Below, one piece after another: positions 11,136 to 24,385 of a stretch of DNA of 64,000 nucleotides (positions are counted from its first letter, which is position 1; every line of letters begins with the position of its first letter). The DNA comes from Casuarina equisetifolia (lineage: Eukaryota; Streptophyta; Magnoliopsida; Fagales; Casuarinaceae): assembly GCA_028551475.1 (NCBI GenBank), contig CM052357.1, positions 10,711,931 to 10,775,930 of the forward strand, written 5' to 3'. The position numbers and the translations under genes are program-made. Under the pieces are notes generated by a model. It was not told the origin of the DNA, made no database searches, and saw only the letters and a list, made by a program, of their open reading frames with translations.

Positions 11136-12267
11136 CTTCTACAAGTGCTTGAATAATGAATATTTCTTCACATAAGTTTCTCCTCTTTTATACCTTCAGA
11201 ATAAACCAATTTCTGGCTTCAACTGAGCTCTATCAGGCCATGTGCAGTGAGGATTTGTTGACCAGGTTGCAAGCACCTTCAATTGGGTTGTATAAAGAGA
11301 AATAGGTCACACATGCTTCTGGGTCCAATGATTGCAGCTTCCTTATTCTTGTTATATACTTTGTTGGATTGGGTCATTCGCAATTGCAATTCGCTTAGGG
11401 AGAATATGAGTTGTGGAAAGCTTCATGGATTTGGGTTGAGCATTGGGGAACTAGATCTGGATTGGTTTGTACAATGGGCTCATGGGTCTAGGTTGCACAT
11501 ACAAGTTATGGACTTGGGATATAGAACTCGGTTGCAAAAATAGAGCTTAGCAGTATGGAACATAGCAATTAATAAGCCAAATCTTCTTTCGACTTTACCA
11601 TTTTTCCAAAAATTTCACACATTATTTTCCTTATATTAGTACAATATGCAAGCAATAATGAGAATATTTTCTTATTCAAATTTCCTTTCCACAAAATTTA
11701 TTGTGTGATAAAACTCACACAAATATAGGTAATTGATTACTTTGTAATATCTTTACTTGATATTATAATTTATACACCATTATTTCTTATATATAATAAC
11801 ACATAAATTATGAAAAAAATTTATACATAAACATTGAAATATTTTGTCACATCAAAATATATTTTCATAAAATATCTTTTTTTTTCATTATCAAAATAAT
11901 AATAGAATAACAATATTTCTAATAACCATGAGTGGGTATTTGGATTTTCAAAGTAACTAAATTTTGCATTCTCATATTGATTGGATTTTAAACTCCAAAC
12001 ATGATTAAGTTTTGATTAATTCAAATCATATGCTCAAAGACTAAGCTTATCTTGACTTTATTAATCTTGACATTTGGATCATATTTTGCTATGCAATAAA
12101 TATCAAATTCTTCACACTCAGTCTTTTTCTCCATTGGGATCCTTATGTAAGCACTTAAAAATTTCTTGGCTTGTTCTCGAATTTTCCATGATGACGTCAT
12201 TTTCGACCAATTCATTAATGTCCATGCAGGCCAAACGTCTCACAATACTCTATATCGAGGTTTGCTC

Positions 12268-12339
<72 letters not shown>

Positions 12340-13190
12340 TTATTATTATTATTATTATTTTATTTTATTATTATTTTATTTTATTATTATTTTATTTTTA
12401 TGTTTCCTTCCTTATGTTATATAAACAAAAAAAATTAAGTAAATAAAGAAATATTCAAATATTTTCTTACAAACATTATATTATTTAATGCCTAAAGTAG
12501 TTAAAAAAAATTTATAAAAATAAAATTATCATACATGCTTTTTTTTAGCAAGTAATGTAAGAATTAAAATTAAAATTAAAATTTGTTAAAAGGGAGACTT
12601 TACCTTATAAGCTTTGTTAAAGAGAGATTTTACTTCTTAAACCTTGTTTAGGAGAGATTTTGTCTCCTAAAAATTGAAGTCATTTAAATTATACATATTT
12701 TAATTTATTTTTACAACAGGATTCATTATTATTTAAAAAAAAGAGTGAACAAACTAAAATTTGAAACAAATTGAAATTTGAAATAATAACTACTTCTTAC
12801 TTTGACTTCTTCTCACAATTATTCGGTAGATTTTTATTTTTATTTTTATTTTTATTTTTTATTCTTTGCCATCGACTCTTACTGTTAAAAATTTCGTACA
12901 GGATCTTTTGCGAAACTTGTTACCTTCTAAACTTGAATGGCGACTTCATGTTGCTCTCATTTCCTACTTTGGATTGAGGAAGTCGTTGCAGAATCCCATG
13001 TTTCAAGACAAAGATCGTTTAAACCATTTCCCAAAAACGGATATTTTAATTTTATTGGATAAAATAGTACCTTTTGAGGCTATATAGTATAAATTTTCTT
13101 GTTAGTGATATTTATCCTATTGCCAAAAAGAATAAAAAGGAAGAAAAAGTAAAAGCAAAAAAAATTTCAGCTTGAGTAGCAATTCCCTCC
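11136..13190. other. Intergenic, AT-rich, upstream of the P5CR gene
   Basis: No gene is supported here. The stretch holds a TTA microsatellite (12269-12402) and a TTTTTA run (about 12831-12864). Short open frames such as 12866-13087 and 11283-11543 have no recognisable domain. The last 100 bases are presumably promoter and 5' leader of the next gene. Confidence 0.6.
12269..12402. repeat. TTA/ATT microsatellite, imperfect
   Basis: About 130 bases of TTA repeats, drifting into TTTTA interruptions toward the right end. Apparent proteins here are poly-Ile, poly-Tyr or poly-Leu artefacts. Confidence 0.95.
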
Positions 13191-13235
13191 CCAGTCCTGC
13201 TTGAAGCGATTGTGGTTCCGGCGACATTGTCAAAA

Positions 13236-16200
13236 ATGGAGTTGGTTCCTATTCCAAGCGAGTACAAGGTAGGGTTTATCGGAGCCGGAAAAATGGCGGA
13301 GAGCATCGCCCGAGGAGTTGTCGGATCCGGTGTGCTGCCTCCTTCCCGGATCCTTACATCCCACTCCAAACCCATCCGATGCGATGTCTTCAAGTCCTTC
13401 GGCGTGACCGTCCTCCCTCGCAATGACGACGTAATATTCCCTCCCCCTCTCTTTTCGGTTTTATTTTCGTCTGTGAGGGTTAATTCGATACTTCTATTCC
13501 GGTGCTAACAGGTGGTTGAAGCCAGTGATGTGGTCATTTTCTCTGTGAAACCCCAAGTTGGTATAATTTCGGTAACTTCTTAGTAATGGGATTCAAAACC
13601 TGGTTTAGACGTTTAAGTATAATAATCCCATTGACTCTGTTGTTTTGGGATTCTCCATAATGATTTTCACGTTTCTATTGTTGCAGTGAAAGATGTGGTC
13701 TTGCGGTTGAAGCCACTGCTTTCAAAAAAGAAGCTTCTGGTTTCAATTGCTGCTGGAGTGAAATTAAAAGATCTGGAGGTCTGTGAAACATGATGCTTAA
13801 TTTTTGCCAATTTCAGTTACATGGACCTTTTCTGTATCAAAGCTGTCTGGTGATCAAAATTAATTACTACAAGAAGCTTAGATTACATATTTCTCTAATT
13901 ACCACTGATTTCCAAGGGCTCTGGTACAGCGTTCTCTGTTTGTGAGGCCCGGGACTCTGCATGACTTTTTCGGTCTCTCACGCCACAGGCCTTATGGGGG
14001 AAGGCTCCTCTCAGAGTAGAAACATTCATTGTTTTCTCTTTACGATTTCTTTAAAAATTTTTATTTCTTTATTAATTTTTTTTTCACCTCTGGTGTCATT
14101 GAGGTTGATTCTAGGAGAAATTTCAGAACCAGTCTAATGAGCCTTTCTCTTTGCAAAATAACTTCGCAGAACAAAACATAAACTTTTTTTTTTTTTTCGG
14201 ATTTTGTTGTCGTGTGTATTCTTGTTTCTTTTACGGCTTAAAGACCTCTATTTGTTGGCACATATCCCTAATGACCTCTGCCTAATATCTCCGGGCACTT
14301 TTATTGCCTTTTTTTATCTTCATAGTAGCAGCTTCCACTCTTCTACTACGACTTTGAGTTCTAAATCTTAAAAATTTAACTACTTCACTGAAATCATCTG
14401 TTTTACACAGGAATGGGCTGGGCAAAGCCGATTTATCAGGGTAATGCCCAATACTCCGTCATCTGTAAGCGTGGCAGCAAGTGGTATTATTTTTTATTCG
14501 ATAATATTCATCATACAAAATTTAGTCGTAAATCTTGTTTTACCTAGTTGTTAGCAGCACATCATGCGCAGGCAATCTTGCAGAGTTTGTCAGATTTTCC
14601 ATCCATTAATATAGCACTTGCTTTGGATATTAAGCTAGAATTCTGCTTCATTTAGAAATTATCAGGGAAGAAGTTTGTTCCATTAAGTGTGTATGAAATT
14701 TTTCTGGTAAAGAAGTTTGTGATCTGGAAGTTGTCGCTGCTCATCATAATGGACGCATCTGTTAACGTGATCTTTCTTAAGTGTTGATTCATAAGCAGGG
14801 GATATAGTATTGTATCCATTCTTTATCTGTCGAAAGTTAGTTAGTATATATAGGAACGGGACTTGTTACACGTAGTAGATTCCTACCATGTGTTGTAATT
14901 CTTAGAGAGCCAAGTTTTCCGTCACTTCAAATTTTGCAAGGGCAGTTAGTTTCTTTTGTACAGTTTATCTTTCCAGGATTATAGGGGCGTGCTATCCTTT
15001 TCCCCTATTTCAAGCTTCTAGACCCTTTGTAATAGTTCACCTAGATGGGCACTTCATATTTTTGCTTTGAACATGATTTCAGAATATGTTGGTACAACTT
15101 GTGGTTTTAGTAACAGCTTGAAAGGGGGCAAAACGGGTTGAAAAAGGAAAGAAGGTTGAAGAAGTACTTATGACTCTAATATGGTAGATAATTGAAAATA
15201 TATAATTGCTATATGAAAACACTGAATCTTTTAGCAGATGAAGAGAGTAATAAAATCTTCGAAAGAGTCACAATGATGCTTCTTATAATACAATAGTTGT
15301 AAGGAAAAGAATTCAGGTTTCAGTGTGCTCTGTGTCGTTAAATGCATTGTTATCTCGTCCACCAAGCTTTCCATGATATGTATGGGGACTACTCTGATGG
15401 TAATTGATCTTCCTCTCCAAACTGGTAATCATTTGTCGAAGTCCTAGGCCTTGCCTGTTGTATCCTGAATAGAGATGAAACTGATAACCACTACTACCGC
15501 TATGGCACATTGTTTTTGTGAATTTTTCTAAGGAAGTTGAACATGAAGGCATCATCATAAGAGTGTCATTTCCTCTGTTACACATAACTTTATACTCTTC
15601 AAATCTAATACTTCATGTTTGCTACTGTCTTTTGTATACATATCCGAAAAGTGTAAAAATGCTAAGGATCTCTAATCTGCTTGCATTTGGTAGTTATGAG
15701 CCTTGGAGGATCTGCAACTGAAGAAGATGGAAACCTAATGGCTAAGTTATTTGGATCAATCGGCAAGATATGGAGAGCTGACGAGAAATTGTTTGATGCA
15801 GTCACTGGTCTGAGGTGTGTGTTCTAACGTAAGAACCAAGCTGTTTTATACCTTGGCACAAAAATTATATTCAATTGGTCTAGCAGTTGGTCTAGCAGTT
15901 TTATCAAAAAGGGTTTTGGGTTCATCATAAGAACAACAAATTAGGATTTATGTACTTGGAGAAGCCAAGATTAGCTGATTGCAATTTTTTTTGACATTGA
16001 TTTCCACCCCCTTCCTCCCCGAAAACAGTGGCAGTGGCCCAGCTTATATTTACTTAGCCATAGAAGCTTTGGCTGATGGAGGAGTAGCTGCAGGTCTGCC
16101 ACGAGCACTTGCTCTTGAGCTAGCTTCTCAAACTGTAAGTCCTAATGTAGAAGTATTCTTTCTTTTCTGATATTCCATGTAGTTTGTTGATTCTTTTACA

Positions 16201-17138
16201 GGAATTAGGAGTTGGGTTGTTCTCTTGCAAGATACTTTTAAGCTCACTTATTATCATCAAAACTATTAATCTATTAAGTACTAAATATATATATCACTAA
16301 ATGTAGTAACTACCCTAACTCTTAACTGGAAGTTAAATCATGGATCTCCGATTCCTTGAAATTAACATTATTTTAAGTCTTTTATAAATGGAATTTGTAA
16401 CATTGGCGGCAGATAAGCCAGATTCATCAAGATTTAGTCATTGAAATGGCAGACTTCTGTTGTCAAATCAGTGTTAAGGACAAGATTGTTTTGAGTATCA
16501 TGTCGGATCATGTGAAATGCATGGGTCATGTATTATACAAGTTGTTGGGCCAAACTGCAGTTTTCATTGCGTTATACAAGTTGGTGTCATGTAGAATAAA
16601 TGATATTTGTAAGTACTTTATTAGAAGCTCTTCTAGAAATTGGAAACTCATAAAATAGGGAAACAAACGTTGAAGAATATCATATAACTTTTGACATACC
16701 TTTTAAATTTGGAACAAGAAGTAGGTTACATGTGGTACTATCTCTTCGACCAACTTCAGGATACTAAAGTTTCCAAGTACGTTATAAAGATAAAGAATTA
16801 TTTAATTATCAAGTGTGCCAAATCAACAACATAGGTCTGCAGGACAGCAGTTACTTGTAACTAATTTTTCCGAAGTAGAGTAGATTTGCTGGCCTTGGCA
16901 GTGTGTCGTTTGCTTGCGGGTGCAACTTATTTCTATGTTTCTTTTGTAGGTGCTAGGAGCAGCCTCTATGGCCGTGAAAACTGGGGAGCATCCGGGCAAG
17001 CTTAAAGATGATGTTACATCACCTGGTGGGACTACCATTGCTGGGGTACATGAGTTGGAGAAAGGTGGATTTCGTGGAACTTTGATGAATGCGGTTGTTG
17101 CTGCTGCTAAGCGCAGCCGAGAACTCTCTCAAGGCTAG
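13236..17138 (+). CDS. P5CR: Pyrroline-5-carboxylate reductase, seven exons
   Basis: The enzyme reduces pyrroline-5-carboxylate to proline with NAD(P)H, the last step of proline synthesis. Exons are 13236-13430, 13512-13560, 13687-13778, 14411-14483, 15694-15814, 16029-16134 and 16950-17138, all bounded by GT...AG and in phase. They sum to 825 nt, or 274 residues, the usual plant length. The N-terminal dinucleotide fold is [18 protein letters not shown] (residues 10-27). Later come [36 protein letters not shown] and the C-terminal signature [20 protein letters not shown]. The ATG at 13236 gives the standard plant start [10 protein letters not shown]; an in-frame GTG upstream at 13212 is not needed. 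The segment after FIRVMPNTP reads SSVSVAAS where other plants tend to have AAVGEAAS, a small local difference. No lesions seen. Confidence 0.95.
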
Positions 17139-20100
17139 GGATATCAATTCGTTCTTTGCCAACACTAGATTTGCTTTTGTGACAGTGCAATCTGCCTTTC
17201 TATTGTTTAAGTTGTAGTTTTGAAGATGTGAACGTTAGTTTTGGCAACAACGAATTATCGTCTAATAAATCGGAGAATAGCCTTTCCTCAACCTCAACTC
17301 TTTTTGAAGAGATCTTTCGCATAGCTTAAAAAGAAAAGGGAAAATTCAAGGCCAAGTGACCAACTGTAGGAACTGGTTATACCTTTTCCCTTGTTTTGTC
17401 TTTGATGTACTCCTTTGCTCACCATGCTGCTTTATATTATAAACTACAGTATAAGGAATAATTGGATCACAAAGACCTCATCCTGAACTCAACATCAATT
17501 CTTGCAAATGAGATGAGAGGTAATCTCGTCTCTTGATGTTAATTTGATCAAAGTAAAGTTTAAACCTGCTACAGGGGAGCTTTGTGCATACGAAGGAATT
17601 AGCAAAGAACAAGAGTGGGTGGTGTGATGGTCTAACATATCACCAGAAAAAGATTGATTCAAAGGTAATATAATTGGCCATAACAAGTTTAGATATCATC
17701 TTGATCAGTTGGTGCGCTAATTCATGCAAGCCCATTGACTAGGAGGATGTATTACTCGTTACAAATATGCTATCTAGGATGCTGAAGACCTCTTTAAAAG
17801 TTTTCGAACTTCTCCACCATTTCCACCTTGAAATTTTAACCCCATAGTGCATCGTTAAATCTTTGAGTGCGTGAATTTTTATAATCAGAGGATGTAGAGC
17901 AGTGTGATTGCATGGCCAACCACATCGCAAATAGAAGATATTTTTCAGTAGTCTGTCTGTAGATGTTGAAAAATGCAGTAATCGAGCAAGCCAATTAACG
18001 AGTCCTAGAGGGGCGCAGAGATGAGGATATGCTCTCTTTGTTTACACAGAGGCTCAACAAAAGATTTGGTTTTATCAGACGGAAAAAGCTTTTGAATTAG
18101 TAAGCTCTTACTCTTGTGCAAGCCAAGTAACGAGTCCTAGAGGGAAGGAAGCAATCAAACGATTTTATCAAGCACGATGCGACTTTAACAATGAATTAAG
18201 CTTGAAAAGTTCTAGAATTCAAGATTTTATTTTATTTTATTTTATTCTTACAGTTCACTTAATAATTATGGAAACTCTATGCCTTATTGACATAAACTTG
18301 AATCCACAGTCTATAACTATGCCCTAGCGCAACCTTTAGTCCAACATGACTTGTTGCACATGCTTCACAGATCATCTCAAGATCGATACATCGTGGCATA
18401 TGAGTGAAACAACATTTTTCGATTGAAATTGCCAAGAATCGTAGAATCGGCTATGTTGCTATAATGCTTCTTCTTAATGAATAATCAGATTCTTTTTCCA
18501 TGAACTCTATACAGTTATTCTCTTTTTCCTGAAAAAAGTAGAATCTGCAAAAACATGTTCCCTCCTTTGCTCAAACGAAAACTCATGAGCACAAACACAA
18601 ACTGGGTAGAATTAGAATTATCAGCTTTTGTATGTATAAATCTTTAATAAAGATTTGCCGTGGGAGTTGCGGAGTGTAACATGAAAGAAGTTTTCCCCTA
18701 TGTAGACAAATGGGTAGGAAGAAAATTCTCAAGCTTAGAAAAAGAATCTACTGGAGGCCTCACAGATCTCACAAAATATCTCTCTTGTAGCTACAAGTAG
18801 TAGTACAACTTTGCTTTTAAAAGGTTGGATCTATAATGTTGTAGATTATCCAATTTAATTGAAACCAATTCAACAAAAAGCCAAGTTTTGCTTTATGTTT
18901 GTAGCTGGGTTGATGGCCTTATAATTATAGTGTCTAACCTATTCTATTTGATGTTTTTGTTTCAATTTTGTCTTTTGTTTTAGATCAGTTTTTCTTACAC
19001 ATTTTTCATAACTTTTCGGCCACAACAATAGTGCTCTCTCTCTCTCTCTCTCTCATCATTTCATTCACTTGTCAAACAAAACCAATAGAACTCAATCGAA
19101 CTCTAATTTTCTTTTGGTAGTAGTAGTACATATCTAAAATGATCAATACAAACCAAGGTTATTATATCTTGTAACTCGTTAACTAATCATTTGAATTGGT
19201 CAAGACTTCTCTATTTCCCATAGATAAAGTAGCAACCAATAAAACCTTCAACAAAGTGAAAAATGGGTTCCATAAAAAATTAAAGGCATTATTAACTTAG
19301 TAAAGGCAAAAAGTCGCCTAAGCTGTGGTAGTTACGTAGTATTTGGAGGCTTTACCACATGCGTGGCCAAGGCTTGAGCCGCTCCTTTCTCAATAAATTT
19401 CCTAAATCTCCCTACTCCCATTTCTGATTTGCAAAAGGGCAAAAAGCAAAAAGGCGTTATCGAAGCAATTACACAAAAAATGAAAAAAAAAAAAGTTACA
19501 CATCCATTTGTCAATGTAGCATACCAACACTAATCCAATAAGCAAATTCATAATGTAAAATGTCAATGTAACTCTATGAAGAATATCAGGTCTTGTATTA
19601 TTAAGCAAACAATCTAAAATCTCATGGTTTAGAAAAGATACCAATCTTGTCTTCTTAATTAAAAGAAATATTCCATGTTTCAGAGGCTGTTTGTCTAAAA
19701 AAGAAAAAGCCAAAAGCCTTAACTCTCCTAAACATTCTTTAATTTGTTAACATACTTTACCAGTTTGGAAAGTAATAATTCCTTAACCTTAGCAGAAGTT
19801 AATGTATTTGTTCTTTCTTGAATCAGCCTCCTGTTTAGAGAACGGACCAGAGCCATTTTTTCCTTTCTCTTTTAGCTTAAGAAAAAGATGATTCAACAAA
19901 GAATATTAATTCCTTAAAACTTCAGAAAGTCTTTGCCCTTGTTGTTGCTTAGTACCGGACAGATGCAAAGTTAAATTCATTATAAAAATATTTTAGTTGT
20001 AAAAAGCTTAAACCGAACTTGCTATACAATTAAGTGTATAATATATTATTTCAAAAGTTGTAACGTTCCAAACTTTGTAAATACAACACCAAAACTGCTT

Positions 20101-20980
20101 TTCATAAAGTATGAAAGGATCTCTTGGGCATAGTCGTTGATGACCAAAATTCTTTCTATCAGAATGAGTGTTAATGCCCAAAGTTTCTTAATGTTTTCCT
20201 AAATGGGCTAAATGCCTTCAGTTTTAAACGAGTTCTTACACCCAAAGTTTCAAATGAGTTCTAATGTATAAAATTTTAACCAAACTTTTAAAATGCAGAT
20301 GGTAGCACAGACATTTTCTCTATAAGCTTGATAATATTTGATGTATATAAATCACAAGCTTAATGTGCATATTAAAGAATGAAATTCAATGAGAGACGTA
20401 CTATTTTAATTTGCAAGCTTAAATGTAAAAGCAAAGGTTAAAGATTTGATGCCAGTTACTTTTGTAATGATCAAATTGAGAAAATCTCAAGGACAAATCG
20501 CGACACCATCAATGGTCAATGAAATTTTTATTTTTTCCATTTAGAAATTTCTCTATAAATGTATTAAACGTACTTGATAGAGTAGAAAATTGACATGATT
20601 TATTATATAAGTCTCTAATGATAGCAAAATCTCATTTATAGAGTACAATAAAGAAGTTGAGATTGCTGGTATGGCTGATAAGGCAAGGTATCAACTCCAG
20701 TTCGTTATGGTCTTTTTCTAGAAGGGTAGAAACCCTAAAATTTTTATCTTCTCTGTTGTTAAATAGAAAATCTCAACTTCACTTCGTTAATATCCCCAGA
20801 AAACGAAAAAAAATTTGGCAGTAGAATGGCATATGGAAATGGGAAACCAATAGGCTAACTTTATTCCTCTTTTGCTTTAGTAAAATTGATTCAGACTCAT
20901 TAGATAGTTCTCTTTGCTGTCGATAATGTTAGAGCCGAAAATAGTTGGAAAGTGAAGATTTATTTCATTATATTTTAAAC
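17139..20980. other. Gene-free interval after P5CR
   Basis: The first 300 bases are probably 3' UTR. Beyond that I see only short random frames, a CT microsatellite (19034-19054) and a small repeated string (aacgagtcctagaggg) near 17998 and 18128. No coding or RNA gene can be supported. Confidence 0.55.
19034..19054. repeat. CT microsatellite
   Basis: An uninterrupted CT run of about ten units in noncoding DNA. Confidence 0.9.
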
Positions 20981-21221
20981 AAGGAAAAAGCTGAAGAGGA
21001 ATTATAAAAACAGCCACCCTAGCATGTTTGAGCTGTCATATACCAGTACCAATCTCTCAAGCAACTCCACGCTGCAAATCTGTTGGGAGAATGCAACTTC
21101 ATGGGAAAAAATAGAAAAAGAAAAAAGGGAAGTACAAATAATATTAAACCTTATCCTTTAGAGACACCAAATTTGTGTTGAAAACTTCTTAAAAAATAAA
21201 GGGGTTTCACACGAGTTAGAA

Positions 21222-21317
21222 AAGAAGATCTTGAAGACCTTTAATTCTAAAAATGGAACCTAGGATAGAGTTAGTTAGGAATTCAATCCTTGAACTTAAG
21301 GTCTTCAAGATCTTCTT
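21222..21317. repeat. Perfect 19-bp inverted repeat
   Basis: The arm aagaagatcttgaagacct at 21222-21240 is exactly reverse-complemented at 21299-21317, leaving a 58-base spacer. RNA from either strand could form a hairpin. No mobile-element ends or target duplication were found around it. Confidence 0.7.
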
Positions 21318-21537
21318 TCTTAACCCAGGTGGAACTTCTTTAAGTTTATGGGGAGTCTCTAACAACATTAGTATTACACAAACTATAGGTTCTACCACCA
21401 TTATGCAGAACTCCTAAGGATTGGATTCCCAACTGATGTGGGACTCTATCATTGGACTTCTTATTTATAGAACTAAAGGTCTCCATAGTCTTCTTTCTTT
21501 TGAGTTTTTGAGGAGTCTCCAACACTTAATATTATAA

Positions 21538-22600
21538 AGTACAAGGAAATCTCATGCTTCAGAAAGTTTATACTTTTAGCAATAACTGTGGCATTTAATT
21601 AAAGTAACTCCTTGCTGTAATCTGTTGGGCGAATGTAACTTGATCAAGAAAAGGGAAGATCAAAGAATATTAATGTGATCCTTTTAAAAGACTTGTTTAG
21701 AGCACGAATCAATAAATTTTTTTTTCCGTCTCTTTTATTCCAGAACAGGATGACCCAACTTGGAAGATTAGTTCCTTGACAATAGCTTAACAAAATTTTG
21801 GGAATTATTGCATTTTGTTACTTTATTGATGCAGAGATAATAAAAGTATGTACAAACAGTTTAATCGCTGAAAGACCTACAACAAACTTGCTTCCAAATG
21901 AAGGTAGATATATCAAATTTGAGAATTTTTGAACGCATCAGTTTTTTCAATAAAAAAGCAAACGTTACTTTCATAAAGAGAGAGACAATCTCTCGACCTG
22001 GCCAAGCTTCCTAAGTCTAACTTATCGTAATAAGTTTTGATTCTACAAATTGTTGGATAGAAATCTTAAGTTTTTAAGCCAACAGCTTTGAAGATTTGAG
22101 GTATAACAAGAAAGTAGAGTTCTTATAACTCTGAATGTGTTGACAAAAGTGCTAAACACCATAATCTATTGGAGTCGGAACTATATTTTTTCCGGACTTG
22201 AGGGAAAGCTCAAATGGTAAGTTTGTTCCACAATTCTTCCTTCTTTTTATTTTCATCACCCAGTTCCGCAACCAGAGGGCTTCAAGTGTTAGTAGTTGAG
22301 TCGAAGTTCTTGTTGCCGTCGATGTATCGGCACAGGAATTGCTCTTCGGAAAACGTGAATCTGATGCGGATCTCTTGAATCCGCTTTCCTAGCCGGTTCA
22401 GATAAAAAAATTAACTCTCATAGAGCTCTTTTTGTTGTAGGGCTCGAATCCTTAAAGTATGATGCATTTTATAATGTACGATTCCCCCTTTTCTCGGAGT
22501 CGATGATATTCGCTACGTACAGTGCAAGAATAGGATAAAGGGTGATGTATAAAAACAAAAATTTATACTTTATATTTGTACCAATTTCGTTGTGAATATT
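21538..22600. repeat. DUF247-unit 5' flank repeat, copy A
   Basis: The upstream region of the first DUF247 gene is repeated before the second (25080-26240) and fourth (43585-44345). An example is the 20-base string ttgctcttcggaaaacgtga, found at 22339, 26025 and 44089, together with surrounding text such as attccagaacaggat and aacaagaaagtagagttctt. It shows that whole units, not just coding regions, were duplicated. Confidence 0.8.
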
Positions 22601-22751
22601 TATTATTCTGTAAAATCATAAGACACAGTTCTTTCCTAAAATAGGAAAGGTAGCTAAATTCTATCACCAACTCAAACATTCTGGTAAGAGCCGGAGCCCT
22701 TAGTTTCTCTCGTGAAAGGTCATTGAGGGTTGCAAACTCGGTACTATCCGA

Positions 22752-24119
22752 ATGGCCCAGACTGGTCCTGCTGGGGAGCTGCATTCGATTAAAGTTGTCG
22801 GAGACGAAGCTGGTACCGGTAGCAGCTGTCCTATCAACGATGGAAGGTTTGAAATGTTAGTGGAGGCAAAAGCCCTTCCAGATCGCCCAGCAAAAATCCA
22901 AAAGGTTATATTCTTGCTGCAAGGTCACAAGGAATTTGCTAATCACTTTGAGCCAAGAGTGGCCTCACTCGGTCCCATCCATCATGGAAACCCGAAGTAC
23001 GAGCTAGGAGAGAAGTACAAGCTTAGATTGGCGAACGACTTCGTTAAAGGTTGCCGCAACAAAAAAGATATTACAAACGAGGAAGTATATAGTATATACC
23101 GGAAGATTAAGGAGGATATCAAGGAACTGAGGGATTGCTTCGAGGAGGAGTTGACGAAGGGTTATAATGATGACGACCTCACCTGGTTGTTGCTTGTTGA
23201 CGGTTGTGCAATATTGCAGTATATTTACTGCGATGTAGCGAGCAAATTTTCTGAGCTGAATATAAAATCAGACAGCGTGGCCTTTGCTCGACAGGATTTG
23301 TTCTTGCTGGAGAACCAAGTCCCCTTTCGTCTTCTCAAGTTACTGATGAGTTTGAGTGGGAAGGAAAAGGAGTGGAATGGTTCCATTGAGTGCTTCATTC
23401 AAAAGGAGATCGGTGAGGTAAAGCAAGGACAAGGCTCTCCTTCGCAGCAGAAAGAGCCAACCCACCTTCTTGACCTTCTGAGGACAAGACTCTTGGGAGA
23501 TTCAAAATTTAACACATCTCCTAGAAATGAGCGGAAGAAGGAAAAGAACGACCAAGATTGGCAATCGTTTCGCACGGTGCAGGAGCTTAAAGCAGCAGGA
23601 ATCAAAGTGAGAGGTCGTGATTGTAACTTGAGAAACGTAAAATTTACTGGCGGATTCGGTTTCTACCCAGGATGCCTTGAGCTACCCCGGCTCACAGTGG
23701 ATGACGCTACGGCCTCCAAGTTTAGGAACTTGATAGCCTATGAAATGTGTCTGGATTTTAACAACGACTTTGGCATCAGCTGTTATATCGCCTTCCTCGA
23801 CTCACTCATCGATGAAGCCAACGATGTCAAAGTGCTAAGGAAAGCGCACGTACTCCGCAACTTCCTTGGCAGCGACAAAGAAGTGGCTAAACTCTTCAAT
23901 GAGATAGGCACAGACGTGGTGCTTGGTGGCGACGCTTATCAGCAGATCAAGAGGCAGATTCAAGAGAATTGCGACAGCAATTGGCAGACCTGGTTCGCGG
24001 AATTCCGTCATAATCATTTCAGCACCCCATGGAGTATCATTGCTTTTGTTGGCGCGTTATTGGCACTTGCTCTAACTGCCATCCAAACTTGGTATCAAGT
24101 CAAATGTTGCCAGCGTTGA
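22752..24119 (+). CDS. DUF247 (UPF0481) protein, array member A
   Basis: A single-exon gene of 455 residues, typical size for plant DUF247 proteins. Family landmarks in order are FEPRVASLGPIHHGN (66-80), LTWLLLVDGCAILQYIY (143-159), RQDLFLLENQVPFRLLKLL (180-198), THLLDLLR (237-244), SFRTVQELKAAGIKVRG (272-288), LPRLTVDD (311-318), KFRNLIAYEMC (323-333) and LRKAHVLRNFLGSDKEVAKLFNEIG (362-386). A C-terminal membrane segment lies at about 427-448 (PWSIIAFVGALLALALTAIQTW). The biochemical role is unknown. In grasses two DUF247 proteins are linked to self-incompatibility, but that cannot be extended to this copy. The start MAQTGP is shared with member B. Confidence 0.9.
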   Translation: MAQTGPAGELHSIKVVGDEAGTGSSCPINDGRFEMLVEAKALPDRPAKIQKVIFLLQGHKEFANHFEPRVASLGPIHHGNPKYELGEKYKLRLANDFVKGCRNKKDITNEEVYSIYRKIKEDIKELRDCFEEELTKGYNDDDLTWLLLVDGCAILQYIYCDVASKFSELNIKSDSVAFARQDLFLLENQVPFRLLKLLMSLSGKEKEWNGSIECFIQKEIGEVKQGQGSPSQQKEPTHLLDLLRTRLLGDSKFNTSPRNERKKEKNDQDWQSFRTVQELKAAGIKVRGRDCNLRNVKFTGGFGFYPGCLELPRLTVDDATASKFRNLIAYEMCLDFNNDFGISCYIAFLDSLIDEANDVKVLRKAHVLRNFLGSDKEVAKLFNEIGTDVVLGGDAYQQIKRQIQENCDSNWQTWFAEFRHNHFSTPWSIIAFVGALLALALTAIQTWYQVKCCQR

Positions 24120-24284
24120 ATTCTGCAAGAACCTAGGATGAAGCTGAAACATTATGGGGAAAGTAAGTTAAGGTACCAACAATTTGTTTGTCGTTCATTC
24201 CAAGTGCATCTGCTCTAAAGTCGAGCTCAAAAATAAATGAAATTTTATTATTTTATTATTATTATTATTTTTATTTTGTTAATA

Positions 24285-24385
24285 AGAATGTGGCTCAGTT
24301 GGCGGCCATCCTTCTTAACACTAAAAGTCATAGGTTCAATACCCAATTTTCTTATCCAATATTTACCTAATAAAAAATATCATTT
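24285..24385 (+). repeat. tRNA-derived SINE-like remnant behind member A
   Basis: The sequence tggctcagttggcggcc and, about 30 bases later, aggttcaataccc resemble the A and B boxes of a tRNA-type promoter, followed by an A-rich tail. Related but eroded text with an A-rich end lies at the same place behind member B (28575-28662) and pseudogene D (50745-50840). The call is by pattern only. Confidence 0.4.

Noticed and set aside
12268..12438. Open frames of over 90 codons across the TTA tract
   Set aside because: They are poly-Ile, poly-Tyr and poly-Leu translations of a microsatellite, not proteins.
13112..13423. Minus-strand frame over P5CR exon 1
   Set aside because: It is antisense to a well-supported coding exon and matches no family.
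17495..19713. Small open frames after P5CR
   Set aside because: Short, no domains, no splice partners and no codon pattern; treated as noise.
24285..24385. A functional tRNA gene
   Set aside because: A- and B-box-like strings are present but no cloverleaf with acceptor stem can be drawn; a SINE-like remnant fits better.
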